Origin: an uncultured Acidimicrobiaceae bacterium
GTDB taxonomy: Bacteria; Actinomycetota; Acidimicrobiia; Acidimicrobiales; SZUA-35
Assembly (NCBI GenBank): GCA_947259095.1
Contig: CAMYLA010000001.1
Location: 65,151-129,150 of the forward strand
Direction of reading: 5' to 3'
DNA: 64,000 bases
Both the position numbers and the translations under genes were made by a program. Shown one piece after another: positions 1 to 8,260 of the stretch (positions are counted from its first letter, which is position 1; every line of letters starts with the position of its first letter). The notes under the pieces are model-generated. The model had not been told where the DNA came from. It ran no database searches and saw only the letters and a list, made by a program, of their open reading frames with translations.

Positions 1-1264
1 CGGCCAGGCGCCGACCTCGCCGTTCCGCGATGTCGCCCCGCAGGTCCAGTTCCCGCCCGATGGTTGCCAGCGCGTTGGCCGCGACCAGCGCGTGGAATCG
101 GGTCCGACCCTCCGTGCTGTCCGAGACATCTCCGAGCAGGAAATCCCGGACCGCATCGAGCAGGTCGGCAGACGACGGCCGGCCGCCCCCCTCGGCCATC
201 CCGGTGCCCAGTGGCCTCGACTCCCCGACCGAAGGCACGGCGCCGACCGCAGCCTCGGCCCTGGCCGAGGCTGCGGGGTGGATCAGGCGGAGCACGTCGT
301 ATTCCTGTTCGGCCACCCGGGGTCCGATCGACACCAACTCGACCGACGGCACATCACCCGACAGATGCCGGTTGCTCTGGGTGCCGCACATGATGCCCCA
401 CTTGAGGGTGCCCAGGGTTTCCCACCAACGAACGGTCGCAGGATCGACCGGGACACCGGCCGCCTCCTCGTAGGCGGCGAACAGCTCGCCATAGCCACCG
501 ACACCGGCTACCGGCTCCGGGCCGCCGAATCGCCAGGCCCGGACGCACAGCCAGCCAAGATCCTCCATCGGGTCACCGAGATGGCCGAGCTCCCAGTCGA
601 TCACCGCCGCCAGTCCGTCTTCGTCGATGATCAGGTTGCCCAATCGGAAGTCGCCGTGAACCACCGTGAGGGGCCGATCGGTGCGATCACCGCCGACGGG
701 CCGGTTGGCTTCCAACCAGCGGAACCCCAGCTCGAACGCCGGACTGACCAGGTCCAGCTCCTCCGCCACCTCCCGATACCGACCGACCTCGTCCGTGACC
801 TCCAACCAAGGCACCTCGGCCGGGTCCACCCCGGTGTGGAGGGCGGCCAGCGCCCGCCCGAGCTGCGACGGCAGCACCCGGCGGGCCTGTTCGAAACGAT
901 CGTCCCGCAGGATCCGTCTGGCGATGGTCTCGCCGTGGACCCGCTCGGTCACGAAGAAACTGTGGCCCACCGCTGCGGCGCCGTCACGGTTGGTGCCCAC
1001 GACCAGCGGAGTCGGCACGCCGGCCTTCCTGGCGGTGCGGACGAGGTCGGCTTCGTCCGCCATACCGTTCGGCAGCCGCGGCTCCGGCGAGATCTCCCGC
1101 TGGAGCACGAACTCGCTCGGCCCGCCTCCGGTCTCGGTCGCCACCGCATAGGTTTGGCGGCTGGCCCCGCCGGTGAGCTGTTCGGCCGACCGGACCGGCC
1201 CGGCACCGGCGTTTCGAGTCAGGAGCTCGCCGAGAGCCTCGAGGCCGGGGGGATCGAGCGACAT
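1..1264 (-). CDS. Phosphotransferase family protein (aminoglycoside phosphotransferase fold), 3' end cut by window edge
   Basis: Kinase-like enzyme of the APH/choline-kinase superfamily. About 421 residues are visible and the C-terminus lies beyond base 1. A VVHGDFRLGN motif sits near residue 203, holding the catalytic HGD, and VIDWELGHLGDP near residue 221 holds the metal-binding Asp. This is the usual spacing for the fold. The type with a GGASRQTY-like N-terminal loop is common in actinobacteria, often beside acyl-CoA dehydrogenases, and its substrate is usually unknown. Antibiotic resistance should not be inferred. The ATG at 1264 is preceded at six bases by TAGGTT, which suggests a leaderless transcript. 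The gene lies just downstream of an M23 peptidase on the same strand (39 bases apart) but appears to have its own promoter. Confidence 0.85.
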   Translation of the reverse strand, partial: MSLDPPGLEALGELLTRNAGAGPVRSAEQLTGGASRQTYAVATETGGGPSEFVLQREISPEPRLPNGMADEADLVRTARKAGVPTPLVVGTNRDGAAAVGHSFFVTERVHGETIARRILRDDRFEQARRVLPSQLGRALAALHTGVDPAEVPWLEVTDEVGRYREVAEELDLVSPAFELGFRWLEANRPVGGDRTDRPLTVVHGDFRLGNLIIDEDGLAAVIDWELGHLGDPMEDLGWLCVRAWRFGGPEPVAGVGGYGELFAAYEEAAGVPVDPATVRWWETLGTLKWGIMCGTQSNRHLSGDVPSVELVSIGPRVAEQEYDVLRLIHPAASARAEAAVGAVPSVGESRPLGTGMAEGGGRPSSADLLDAVRDFLLGDVSDSTEGRTRFHALVAANALATIGRELDLRGDIAERRGRRLA

Positions 1265-1270
1265 CGTCAC

Positions 1271-1276
1271 AACCTA
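1271..1276 (-). promoter_or_regulatory. -10 element of the phosphotransferase gene (leaderless type)
   Basis: TAGGTT on the minus strand ends six bases before the ATG at 1264. This is the spacing expected if transcription starts on the A of the start codon. No Shine-Dalgarno sequence is visible. Confidence 0.5.
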
Positions 1277-1303
1277 GGGGTGCGCCGCCCGCCCCTCAAG
1301 TCT

Positions 1304-2410
1304 CTAGAACCGGGCGCCGTCGCAGACCGCAGCGGTGTCGATGAACGGGTTGATCTGGTTGCCCCGACCGCCGGCGTGGATCTCGAAGTGCAGGTGGGGA
1401 ATACCCGCCGCATTGCCGTCGTCGCCCACGTAGCCGATGATCTGGCCCGCTCGGACCTCGCCCTCGACGTCGCCGTAGGCCGAGAGGTGGGTCCCGTAGA
1501 AGTAGTTGCCCTTGTCGTCGAAGAGGTGGAACGACCGGCCGCCGACCCTGTTCGACCGGAACGACACCGTCCCGGTGACCGGGGCCACGATTGGCACACC
1601 ACGATTGGCGATCATGTCGACGCCCTTGTGGCGGCGGCCGCCGGAGCGGGCGAAGCCCCAGGAGTCGATGAACGAATGTGGGCCGTCGAGTGGGCAGGTC
1701 CTCAGGTAGGCCCCCTGCTTGTAGCCAAGGCTCTGGGCCCAAACCGACTCCGAGACCGATTCGATCCGGGCGGTGCGGTTGAGGTTGCGTTCCTCGGCGT
1801 CTGCCAGCCAGGACTGCTCGTATTCCAGCCGGCTCTGGAGTTGGTCGACCTGGTCGGTCAGCTCCTCGTTCTCGACGATCTCGGCTTCCAGGTTGACCTT
1901 TGCCAGCTCCAGGTCCTTCGACTTGGTGCGGTATTTGTCGAACGATTCGGTGTCGGCGATGATCGCCGCATCGCCGAGGGCGTTGGCCCGGAGGCCTTCG
2001 TTCAGATCCTTCACCTCGATCAGGCCGGCGTCGAGATCGACCTGACGGTAGTTGGTTATGGCGTTGTCGACCGTCGTCTCGGCGATCTCCTGGGTTTCGT
2101 CCCGCAGTTCGTTCACCGCCAGCCTGGCCCCGGCCAGGTTCCGGTCATCTGTCTCCTTCTGGAGGACGGTGACCCGAAGCGCCACCGACGTGTCATCGAC
2201 CCGGTCCCGGACGTCCTCCAGGGTCAGTCCGGCCAGGGAGTCGATCTTGGCGTTTGCCGGCTCGGTGGCCTGCTGGGTCAGGGCCACGGCCCACAACGGT
2301 GACACCGAGCCGGCCGGGGCGACGGATGCGTTGCCCCCGGTCGGCATCAGGACCAGGGCGGCGAGGGCCAGTGCGAGCGCTGCGGCGCTGAGATGAAGAC
2401 GACTCCGCAC
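1304..2410 (-). CDS. Secreted M23-family metallopeptidase with long coiled coil
   Basis: Predicted exported peptidoglycan endopeptidase of the lysostaphin/LytM (M23) family, 368 residues from the chosen GTG. That start gives a clean signal peptide (VRSRLHLS then an Ala/Leu-rich core ending about residue 28). A longer frame reaches 2497 but only adds a charged, Arg-rich leader. Residues 70-235 are charged and heptad-rich, a coiled coil like EnvC or MepM. The catalytic domain follows: HKGVDM near residue 260 and HLHFEIH near 337 supply the His, Asp and His zinc ligands, so the site looks intact. Likely role is wall cleavage during growth or division, or activation of an amidase. A second M23 protein lies at 5895-7376. 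Confidence 0.85.
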   Translation of the reverse strand: MRSRLHLSAAALALALAALVLMPTGGNASVAPAGSVSPLWAVALTQQATEPANAKIDSLAGLTLEDVRDRVDDTSVALRVTVLQKETDDRNLAGARLAVNELRDETQEIAETTVDNAITNYRQVDLDAGLIEVKDLNEGLRANALGDAAIIADTESFDKYRTKSKDLELAKVNLEAEIVENEELTDQVDQLQSRLEYEQSWLADAEERNLNRTARIESVSESVWAQSLGYKQGAYLRTCPLDGPHSFIDSWGFARSGGRRHKGVDMIANRGVPIVAPVTGTVSFRSNRVGGRSFHLFDDKGNYFYGTHLSAYGDVEGEVRAGQIIGYVGDDGNAAGIPHLHFEIHAGGRGNQINPFIDTAAVCDGARF

Positions 2411-2418
2411 GGAGGAAA

Positions 2419-2424
2419 ACCATA
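2419..2424 (-). promoter_or_regulatory. -10 element of the first M23 peptidase
   Basis: TATGGT on the minus strand ends eight bases before the GTG at 2410. It supports that start and a leaderless or nearly leaderless mRNA. Confidence 0.4.
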
Positions 2425-2553
2425 TCGCTCTTGGCGATCGATCTCGGCGCGGGTCGGACCGATTGCGGGCGCGGGAACCGGTTTCGCCGGCAAACACGGC
2501 CCTGGATGGACACCCGACACCCCATCACTTGGGTATTTTCACCTAGGCTGATC

Positions 2554-3693
2554 TCAAGTCTCGGCCCGGTCGATGAGCACATCGAGCGAGCGCTGGATGG
2601 CGCCGTCTCCGTCGTCGTGGGTGGTGAACCCACCCGATTCGTCCGTCGGCTGGATGATGGCCCGCACCACCTGCTCCTGGGAGACGACCCCGACCGGACC
2701 CTCCTCCGACTGCACAACCGACAGGTGCTGCTCCAGGCTGCGGAGCTGGAGCAGCACCTCGACCAGCGGCCGGTCGGCACCGACAACCGCCATACTCCGG
2801 ATGTAGCTCGACGGCATCGGGGCACCCCGGCGCTCCGGGTCGATGAGCAGCAGATCGCGGACGTGGATATAGCCGATCGGCGCCGATCCCCGATCGGGAT
2901 CGAGCACCAGGATCCGACCCTCACCGGTGGACGCCACCGCCCGTTCCAGCTGGCGTACGGTGGCGCCGAGACGGACCTGGGGGTGGTCGGGCAACGGGGT
3001 TGCGATCTCCGACACCGGCCGCTGGGCGAAGTCAAGGGCACCCCGCAACATCTCGGCATCGTCGGCGTCGATGGCGCCGCCCTCGGTGGCCTGGGCCACG
3101 ATCACCGCCAGCTCGGCGGCGGTGTGGACCGACTGCAGCTCATCGCGGGGTTGGATGCCGACGGCCCGGGTGGCCAGGTTTGCCATGCCGTTCAGCAGTT
3201 GGACCACCGGGCGGAACAGGAACAGGTACATCCGGTACGGGATCACCAGCCATCGCAGGGTGGCGTCGGGGGCCGCCAGCGCGATGTTCTTGGGCACCAT
3301 CTCGCCGAAGATCAGGTGGAGGATGGTGAACACCGAGAGCGAGATGGTGACCCCGATCACCGTGGCCACCTCCGGGGAAACCGACTCGCCAAGCAGCCGC
3401 TCGATGATGCCCTCCAGCGCCGGCTCGCTGATCCGCCCCAGGGCCAGGGAGGCGATGGTGATCCCCAGCTGGGCCCCGGCCAGCTGCATCGACACGTCGG
3501 AGAGGCTGGTCCTGGCTGCGACCGACGATCGCCTGGCGTCGTCTTCGAAGCTCGACCGCTTGGCCGCCAGGACCGCGAACTCGTAGGCCACGTAGAAGCC
3601 GTTGAGCACGATCAGCCCGACACTGGCCACCAGTGCGATGGTGACCGCAACGGTGTCCATCTCCTCGGCCCCGACGGCGATGGCCCCGATCAT
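2554..3693 (-). CDS. CNNM/HlyC-type membrane protein with CBS domains (second of pair)
   Basis: Integral membrane protein of the CNNM/CorC/HlyC family (DUF21 plus CBS pair), 379 residues. Members are linked to Mg2+ or Co2+ transport; the historic name hemolysin is misleading. Residues 15-190 hold three to four hydrophobic segments with the typical motifs AGAQLGIT and FGEMVPKNIA. Two CBS-like modules follow (about 210-330), with GYIHVRDLL marking the first. The C-terminal CorC_HlyC domain present in the neighbouring paralogue is absent. The ATG overlaps the stop of the upstream paralogue by four bases, so the two are translationally coupled and may form a heteromer. Confidence 0.85.
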   Translation of the reverse strand: MIGAIAVGAEEMDTVAVTIALVASVGLIVLNGFYVAYEFAVLAAKRSSFEDDARRSSVAARTSLSDVSMQLAGAQLGITIASLALGRISEPALEGIIERLLGESVSPEVATVIGVTISLSVFTILHLIFGEMVPKNIALAAPDATLRWLVIPYRMYLFLFRPVVQLLNGMANLATRAVGIQPRDELQSVHTAAELAVIVAQATEGGAIDADDAEMLRGALDFAQRPVSEIATPLPDHPQVRLGATVRQLERAVASTGEGRILVLDPDRGSAPIGYIHVRDLLLIDPERRGAPMPSSYIRSMAVVGADRPLVEVLLQLRSLEQHLSVVQSEEGPVGVVSQEQVVRAIIQPTDESGGFTTHDDGDGAIQRSLDVLIDRAET

Positions 3694-4997
3694 GACCGAA
3701 CCGGCGGCGGGGCCGGCGGTTCGACGACCCGCAGCGAGGCGATGCGGAGGTTGTCCATTTCCGCCACCTCCAGCTTCCAGCCCTCGTACGGCACGCCGTC
3801 GCCCTCCTCGGGGATGTGGCCGAGGTGGGCCAGGACGAAGCCGGCGATGGTCTCGTACTCGCCGATCGGCAGCACCAGCCCGCAGGCCTCCTCCACCTCG
3901 TCGGGATGGAGGGTGCCGGCCAGCAGGTAGACCCCGGGGGCGACGCCGAGGGTGACCGCCGTCGACTCGTCGTACTCGTCGTCGACCTCACCGACGATCT
4001 CCTCCAGCAGGTCTTCCAGGGTGAGGATGCCTGCGGTGCCGCCGTGCTCGTCGATGACCACCGCCATCTGGGCGTCCGAGGATCGGAAATCACCGACGAT
4101 GTCGACCAGATCCCTGGTCTCGGGCACGATCAGCGGCTCCCGCATCAGATCGCCGGCCGTCTTCTGCTCCCGCTCCTCCATGGAGAGATCGAACACCGCG
4201 GCGATGTCGACAACACCCCGAACGTGGTCGAGGTCCTGGTCGAAGACCGGGAACTTGCTGAAGTTGCTGTTCCTTGTCCTGTCGATCAACTCCGAGACCG
4301 GCGCATCGAGCGACAGGGCCAGGACGTGGACCCGAGGGGTCAGGGCATCGGCTGCGGTCTTGTCGCCGAAGCGGATCGTCCTGGTCAACAATTCCTGGGC
4401 GGCCGGGTTCAACAGGCCGGACTCCCCCGAGCTCTGGATGATGTACTCGAGCTCCTCGAGGGTCCGCAGGTCGGCCAACTCCTCCTGCGGTTCGAGGCCC
4501 ATGCGCCGGACGGTCCAGTTGGCAGCGCCGTTCAAGACCCGAATCAGGGGGCTGAGCGCCCCGTGGACCAGCAACGCAAGGGGGGCGAGAGCTCTGGCCG
4601 TCGCCTCCGGTTTTGCCACCGCGATGGTCTTGGGGATGAGTTCTCCCACCACCATCTGGAACACCGTGGCCGCGGCCAGGGCCAGCACGACCGACATGGT
4701 GGGCCCGGAGAGCAACGGGATCGGCTCGAGGATCGGTTCCAGGATCCGCCCCACCAGGGGTTCGGACAGGAAGCCGATGACCAGGCTGGTGACGGTGATC
4801 CCGAGCTGGGCGCCGGAGAGGTGGAACGAGAGCCGGCGCCGGGCTGCGATGGCGGCCCTGGCGGCCCAGCGACCGTCCGAGGCCATGGCGTCGAGCTTCG
4901 ACCGGTCCGATGCGACGAGGGCGAACTCCACCGCGACGAAGAAGCCGTTGGCCGCAACCAGCAGGAAGATGATGAGGAGACCGACGAACAGAGGCAT
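3690..4997 (-). CDS. CNNM/HlyC-type membrane protein with CBS and CorC_HlyC domains (first of pair)
   Basis: Full-length family member of 435 residues. DUF21 membrane domain occupies 1-200 (SGAQLGITVTSL, VGELIPKTIAVAKPE). Two CBS domains follow (about 215-335, with FPVFDQDLDHVRGVVDI and VIDEHGGTAGILTLEDLLEE). A CorC_HlyC C-terminal domain ends the protein (350-430). Probable divalent-cation transporter or regulator in the cytoplasmic membrane. First gene of a two-gene operon with the shorter paralogue at 2554-3693 (four-base overlap). It is divergent from the ABC ATPase at 5093; the 95-base gap holds a palindrome at 5018-5032. Confidence 0.88.
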   Translation of the reverse strand: MPLFVGLLIIFLLVAANGFFVAVEFALVASDRSKLDAMASDGRWAARAAIAARRRLSFHLSGAQLGITVTSLVIGFLSEPLVGRILEPILEPIPLLSGPTMSVVLALAAATVFQMVVGELIPKTIAVAKPEATARALAPLALLVHGALSPLIRVLNGAANWTVRRMGLEPQEELADLRTLEELEYIIQSSGESGLLNPAAQELLTRTIRFGDKTAADALTPRVHVLALSLDAPVSELIDRTRNSNFSKFPVFDQDLDHVRGVVDIAAVFDLSMEEREQKTAGDLMREPLIVPETRDLVDIVGDFRSSDAQMAVVIDEHGGTAGILTLEDLLEEIVGEVDDEYDESTAVTLGVAPGVYLLAGTLHPDEVEEACGLVLPIGEYETIAGFVLAHLGHIPEEGDGVPYEGWKLEVAEMDNLRIASLRVVEPPAPPPVRS

Positions 4998-5017
4998 GAA
5001 GGTTGGGCAGAACGCAC

Positions 5018-5032
5018 GATCTGTGACAGATC
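5018..5032. promoter_or_regulatory. 15-bp perfect palindrome in divergent promoter region
   Basis: GATCTG-TGA-CAGATC lies between the divergent starts at 4997 and 5093, about 20 bases upstream of the membrane-protein ATG. The place and symmetry suit a dimeric repressor, possibly metal-responsive given the neighbour. The regulator is unknown. Confidence 0.35.
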
Positions 5033-5080
5033 AGCGGGTCTGTACTCTACTCCGCACGTACCGTTGTCCGGGCCGGACCG

Positions 5081-5086
5081 TAGCCT
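5081..5086 (+). promoter_or_regulatory. -10 element of the ABC ATPase gene (leaderless type)
   Basis: TAGCCT ends six bases before the GTG at 5093, with no Shine-Dalgarno sequence between. Confidence 0.5.
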
Positions 5087-5092
5087 GATGCC

Positions 5093-5893
5093 GTGCATGC
5101 TCCCCTGGTCGACCTTCACGACGTGTCGGTGGTCCACGAGGGGCACAAGCTGCTCGGTCCGCTGTCGTGGCGCATCGAGGCGGGTCAGCACTGGGTGGTG
5201 ATCGGACCCAATGGTGGCGGCAAGAGCACCCTGATGCGGTTGGCATCGCTGGCCCAACACCCGAGCGACGGCACGGTGACGGTATTCGGCCAACGTCTTG
5301 GCCGGGTCGACATCCGGCCCCTGCGGTCACGGATCGGGGTTTCCTCGGCCTCGCTTGTCGATCAGCTGCGGGGCCGGCTCACCGCCAACGAGATCGTCCG
5401 TTGTGGCCTGTACGCCGCCCTGGAACCCTGGTGGCACACCTACAGCGACGACGACATGGCCAGGGCGGACGAGCTGCTGGCGCAGGTCGGCCTGGTCGGC
5501 TACGGCCGGCGGACCTTCGCCACGCTGTCCAGCGGCGAGCGGCAAAGAACCCTGCTGGCCAGGACCCTGATGGCCGAACCCGATGTCCTGGTGCTCGACG
5601 AACCGACGGCCGGGCTCGATCTCGGCGGCCGGGAGGCGTTGGTGACGGCCCTCGACGCCATCGCCGAGGCCGACGGGCCGGCCACCGTCTTCGTCACCCA
5701 CCATGTGGAGGACATCCCGATCTCGACCACCCACGCCCTGGCCATCTCCGGCGGGCGAGCGGTTGCCGATGGCCCGGTCGAGCAGGTGCTGTCCTCGGGC
5801 CTGCTGAGCGAGATGTTCGCCATGCCGGTACACCTCGAACGGCGCCAGGGCCGCTGGTCGGCTCGGACCACCGGGCCAACCGATCGAAGCTGA
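5093..5893 (+). CDS. ABC transporter ATP-binding protein without a partner permease
   Basis: Single nucleotide-binding domain of 266 residues: Walker A GPNGGGKST at 38-46, signature LSSGERQR near 145, Walker B VLVLDEPTAGLD near 167, and a switch His in THH near 200. All catalytic elements are intact. No permease or binding protein is adjacent, so the transported substrate, or whether it transports at all, cannot be read from context. The closest well-known group is the single-domain YlmA/ModF-like ATPases. GTG start is chosen because the homology begins there and a TANNNT box precedes it by six bases. It ends one base before the convergent M23 peptidase gene. Confidence 0.8.
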   Translation: MHAPLVDLHDVSVVHEGHKLLGPLSWRIEAGQHWVVIGPNGGGKSTLMRLASLAQHPSDGTVTVFGQRLGRVDIRPLRSRIGVSSASLVDQLRGRLTANEIVRCGLYAALEPWWHTYSDDDMARADELLAQVGLVGYGRRTFATLSSGERQRTLLARTLMAEPDVLVLDEPTAGLDLGGREALVTALDAIAEADGPATVFVTHHVEDIPISTTHALAISGGRAVADGPVEQVLSSGLLSEMFAMPVHLERRQGRWSARTTGPTDRS

Positions 5894-5894
5894 C

Positions 5895-7376
5895 TCAGCC
5901 GGTACCGGTCGAAGCCTGCGGCACCGATTCGGCCGGGGCCTCGGTGAGGACCGGCTCGGGACGGGGTGCGGTGGTCGGGGTGGCCTCGGTCGGCGGCGGC
6001 CCGGTGGTGGTGGTCGGTTGGGGCGGCGGTTCCGGAGGGGGACGGTCGACCACCACCGGCTGGTGTTGGGGGCCGGGGCTGGTGCCGGCCTCGATGGCCG
6101 CCAGTTCGAGATCGGACACCACCTTCAGCAGCGGGTACGGGTTGACCGGCCGACCGCCACCGGGATGGAGCTGCAGGTGGAGGTGGGGCGGGGTACCGAC
6201 CGCGTTGCCGGTGTTGCCGACGTAGCCGACGAGCTCACCGGCCTCGACCACCACGCCGTTGGCCAATCCGGGGGCGAACGAGTCGAGATGGGCGTAGTAC
6301 CACTCCGAGCCGCTCTCCCCCTTGAGCCAGAACTTGAGGCCGCCGAGACGGCCGACCCCCAGCTTGGTGATGATCCCCCGCTCGGCGGCCACCAGCGGGG
6401 TGCCCCGCTTGGCGAAGATGTCGATGCCCTCGTGCCAGTGCTCGTCGGCGGTCCCGGTCATCCGGGGAAACCCGTAGCTGTCGATGAGCGGGGTCGGGTA
6501 CGCTCCACCGATCGGGAACGTCACCCCGTGGATGAACACCTCGCTGCCGGCCCGAAACGCCTCGTACTCGACGGCGGCCTGGTCGATGGCCTCGTCCAAC
6601 TCGGCGATCCCGGCCTCGGCGTCTGCCTGGTAATCGGCCACCAACCGGGAGCGGTCGAGAAGCGACAACACATTGCCGTTCAGCTCGGCCCGCAGCCCAT
6701 CCAGCCGATCGAGATCGGTCCGGTCGACATCGAGCACAGACGAGACCATCTTGGACCGCCGCTGGGCGCCGAGGACCTCACGATAGTTCGACGGATCCGG
6801 TTGCTGGCGGTCGTCGGACCCGGAGCCGAAGCGCTGGAAGCCGAAGACCGCCCGCGAGGCCAGTCGATCGGCGGCGTCGTCGAGGTCGTCGAGGGCGTCC
6901 CTGGTCCGTCGGTCGAGGGCCTGGCGATCTTGGGCCAGCTGCTTGGAGCGCTTTCGCAGGTTGCGGACCTCGACGATGGCGTCCTGTTTCAGCTGTCTGC
7001 TGTCGGCCAGCTTCCGCTCGGCTGCGGCAACGCTGCTCCACAGGATCTCGGCCGCTTCGTACTGGGCCTGCCCGTTGTAGGTCTCCTTGGGAGGCACGGT
7101 TTCTTCGGTGGCCGGCGGCTCCTCCCCCGGCTCCTCGTTGATCATCGGGTCGGCGGGAACCTGCTCGCCCGTTCCATCGGCCGCCGGATCCGGGTCCGAG
7201 ATCGAGGAATCCGGCTGCGATGCGGGGGGATCGGTGGTCTGGCCGGCGGTGGTGGTCGATGTCTCCTGGGCCGCCAGTGGCGCGGACCACAGGACCACGA
7301 TGACAAGCGTCGCCAGGACAATGACCGCCGATCGACGGCCGGGCCGGCGCGGGGGGTTCTCGAACCGATGGGCCAT
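5895..7376 (-). CDS. Secreted M23-family metallopeptidase with acidic linker and Pro-rich tail
   Basis: Predicted exported cell-wall endopeptidase of 493 residues. A basic N-terminus and hydrophobic core (about 16-35) ending APLAAQ form a signal peptide. Residues 37-100 are Thr/Pro/Glu-rich and probably extended. Residues 105-280 are heptad-rich coiled coil. The M23 domain spans roughly 305-400, with HEGIDI and HLHLQLHPGG supplying the zinc ligands, so the site is intact. The last 60 residues are Pro/Thr-rich and may cross or bind the wall. It shares the architecture of the peptidase at 1304-2410 but differs in linker and tail. A near-consensus TAGCTG lies six bases before the ATG. Confidence 0.85.
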   Translation of the reverse strand: MAHRFENPPRRPGRRSAVIVLATLVIVVLWSAPLAAQETSTTTAGQTTDPPASQPDSSISDPDPAADGTGEQVPADPMINEEPGEEPPATEETVPPKETYNGQAQYEAAEILWSSVAAAERKLADSRQLKQDAIVEVRNLRKRSKQLAQDRQALDRRTRDALDDLDDAADRLASRAVFGFQRFGSGSDDRQQPDPSNYREVLGAQRRSKMVSSVLDVDRTDLDRLDGLRAELNGNVLSLLDRSRLVADYQADAEAGIAELDEAIDQAAVEYEAFRAGSEVFIHGVTFPIGGAYPTPLIDSYGFPRMTGTADEHWHEGIDIFAKRGTPLVAAERGIITKLGVGRLGGLKFWLKGESGSEWYYAHLDSFAPGLANGVVVEAGELVGYVGNTGNAVGTPPHLHLQLHPGGGRPVNPYPLLKVVSDLELAAIEAGTSPGPQHQPVVVDRPPPEPPPQPTTTTGPPPTEATPTTAPRPEPVLTEAPAESVPQASTGTG

Positions 7377-7431
7377 ACCGTTCAGCTATCGGCCGCCGCA
7401 GCCGTTTTTGAAGCCCGGGGTTGCGGGCCGG

Positions 7432-8241
7432 TCAGTCCAGGTGGTGGGCGTCGCCGGCGTGGAGCTCGACCAGGCCTCGTGCTTCGGTCTCCATCAGCAG
7501 TGTGCCGTTTGGCGAGATGTCGGTGGCGGTCCCCCGGTGATCGCCGTCGCCGGTGGCGAACCGCAACCGGCGGCCGAGGGTGAGGCACGACCGGCGGTAC
7601 CGCTCCAGCAGCGGCGCCGGCCCGTCGGTCTCGGCCCGGGCCAGCCAGAACTCGAGACAGCGAAGGTAGCGGGTCAGGATCTCGTCGCGATCGACGGCGC
7701 GGCCGACGACCTCGGCCAGGGTGGCGGCTCTGGCCGCCACCTCCGGTGGGGGCGGGCGACCCCAGCGGAGGTTCATTCCCATGCCGACCACGACCACCAT
7801 CGTGATCTCGTCCCCGCGCCGGGGCGATGATCCGCCGGTGGTCGACTCGGCCAGGATCCCGGCCAGCTTCCGCTCATCGAGCCAGGGCACCAGCACGTCG
7901 TTCGGCCACTTCAGCCCGATCGGGGACGCTCCCCGGGCCAGCAGGGTGCCGACCGCCTCGACGGCGGCAACGCCGGTCAACAGCGGGAGCAGGGGCGCCA
8001 GAGCCCGCTGCGGTCGCAGCAGCACCGACACCAACAGGGCGTTGCCCGGCTCGTCGTGCCAGCTCCGCTGCTGTCTACCCCGACCTGCGGTCTGGTGGTC
8101 GGTGACCGCCACGCTGCCCTCGGCCGCCCCGCCGGCGGCCTCGGCCAGCAGGTCGGCGTTGGTGGAACCGGTCTCCTCGGTTTTGCGAATCGAAGTGAAT
8201 CGGGTGGCCTTCAACGATGGAAGTTCTGCCAAACCGGTCAT
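7432..8241 (-). CDS. birA: Biotin--[acetyl-CoA carboxylase] ligase, monofunctional
   Basis: Attaches biotin to biotin carrier domains through biotinyl-AMP. 269 residues from the ATG at 8241. An upstream in-frame ATG at 8253 is possible but lies inside the proposed -10 box. Typical catalytic-domain motifs are visible: ETGSTN, GRGRQQRSW near residue 53, LKWPNDVLV near 110 and RKLAGILAE. The C-terminal SH3-like domain is present. There is no N-terminal helix-turn-helix, so it is a class I ligase that cannot repress transcription itself. The gene is divergent from a biotinylated carboxylase subunit, its probable substrate, with only 19 bases between the starts. Confidence 0.9.
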   Translation of the reverse strand: MTGLAELPSLKATRFTSIRKTEETGSTNADLLAEAAGGAAEGSVAVTDHQTAGRGRQQRSWHDEPGNALLVSVLLRPQRALAPLLPLLTGVAAVEAVGTLLARGASPIGLKWPNDVLVPWLDERKLAGILAESTTGGSSPRRGDEITMVVVVGMGMNLRWGRPPPPEVAARAATLAEVVGRAVDRDEILTRYLRCLEFWLARAETDGPAPLLERYRRSCLTLGRRLRFATGDGDHRGTATDISPNGTLLMETEARGLVELHAGDAHHLD

Positions 8242-8248
8242 CTCTGCA

Positions 8249-8255
8249 TACATTA
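8249..8255. promoter_or_regulatory. Shared bidirectional -10 element for birA and the biotin carboxylase gene
   Basis: The seven bases TACATTA read TACATT on the plus strand, ending six bases before the GTG at 8261. On the minus strand they read TAATGT, ending eight bases before the ATG at 8241. Both match TANNNT. RNA polymerase could use only one direction at a time. Confidence 0.5.
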
Positions 8256-8260
8256 GGCGG

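Noticed and set aside
92..2302. Very long plus-strand open frame antisense to the phosphotransferase and M23 genes
   Set aside because: Translation has no domain pattern and is Arg/Gly/Asp-biased. The minus strand carries clear families with catalytic motifs. Similar antisense frames at 31981-34638 and 41315-44242 were rejected for the same reason.
5093..5893. Naming the ABC ATPase as an iron or molybdate importer subunit
   Set aside because: No permease or binding protein is adjacent and the ATPase domain alone does not show the substrate.
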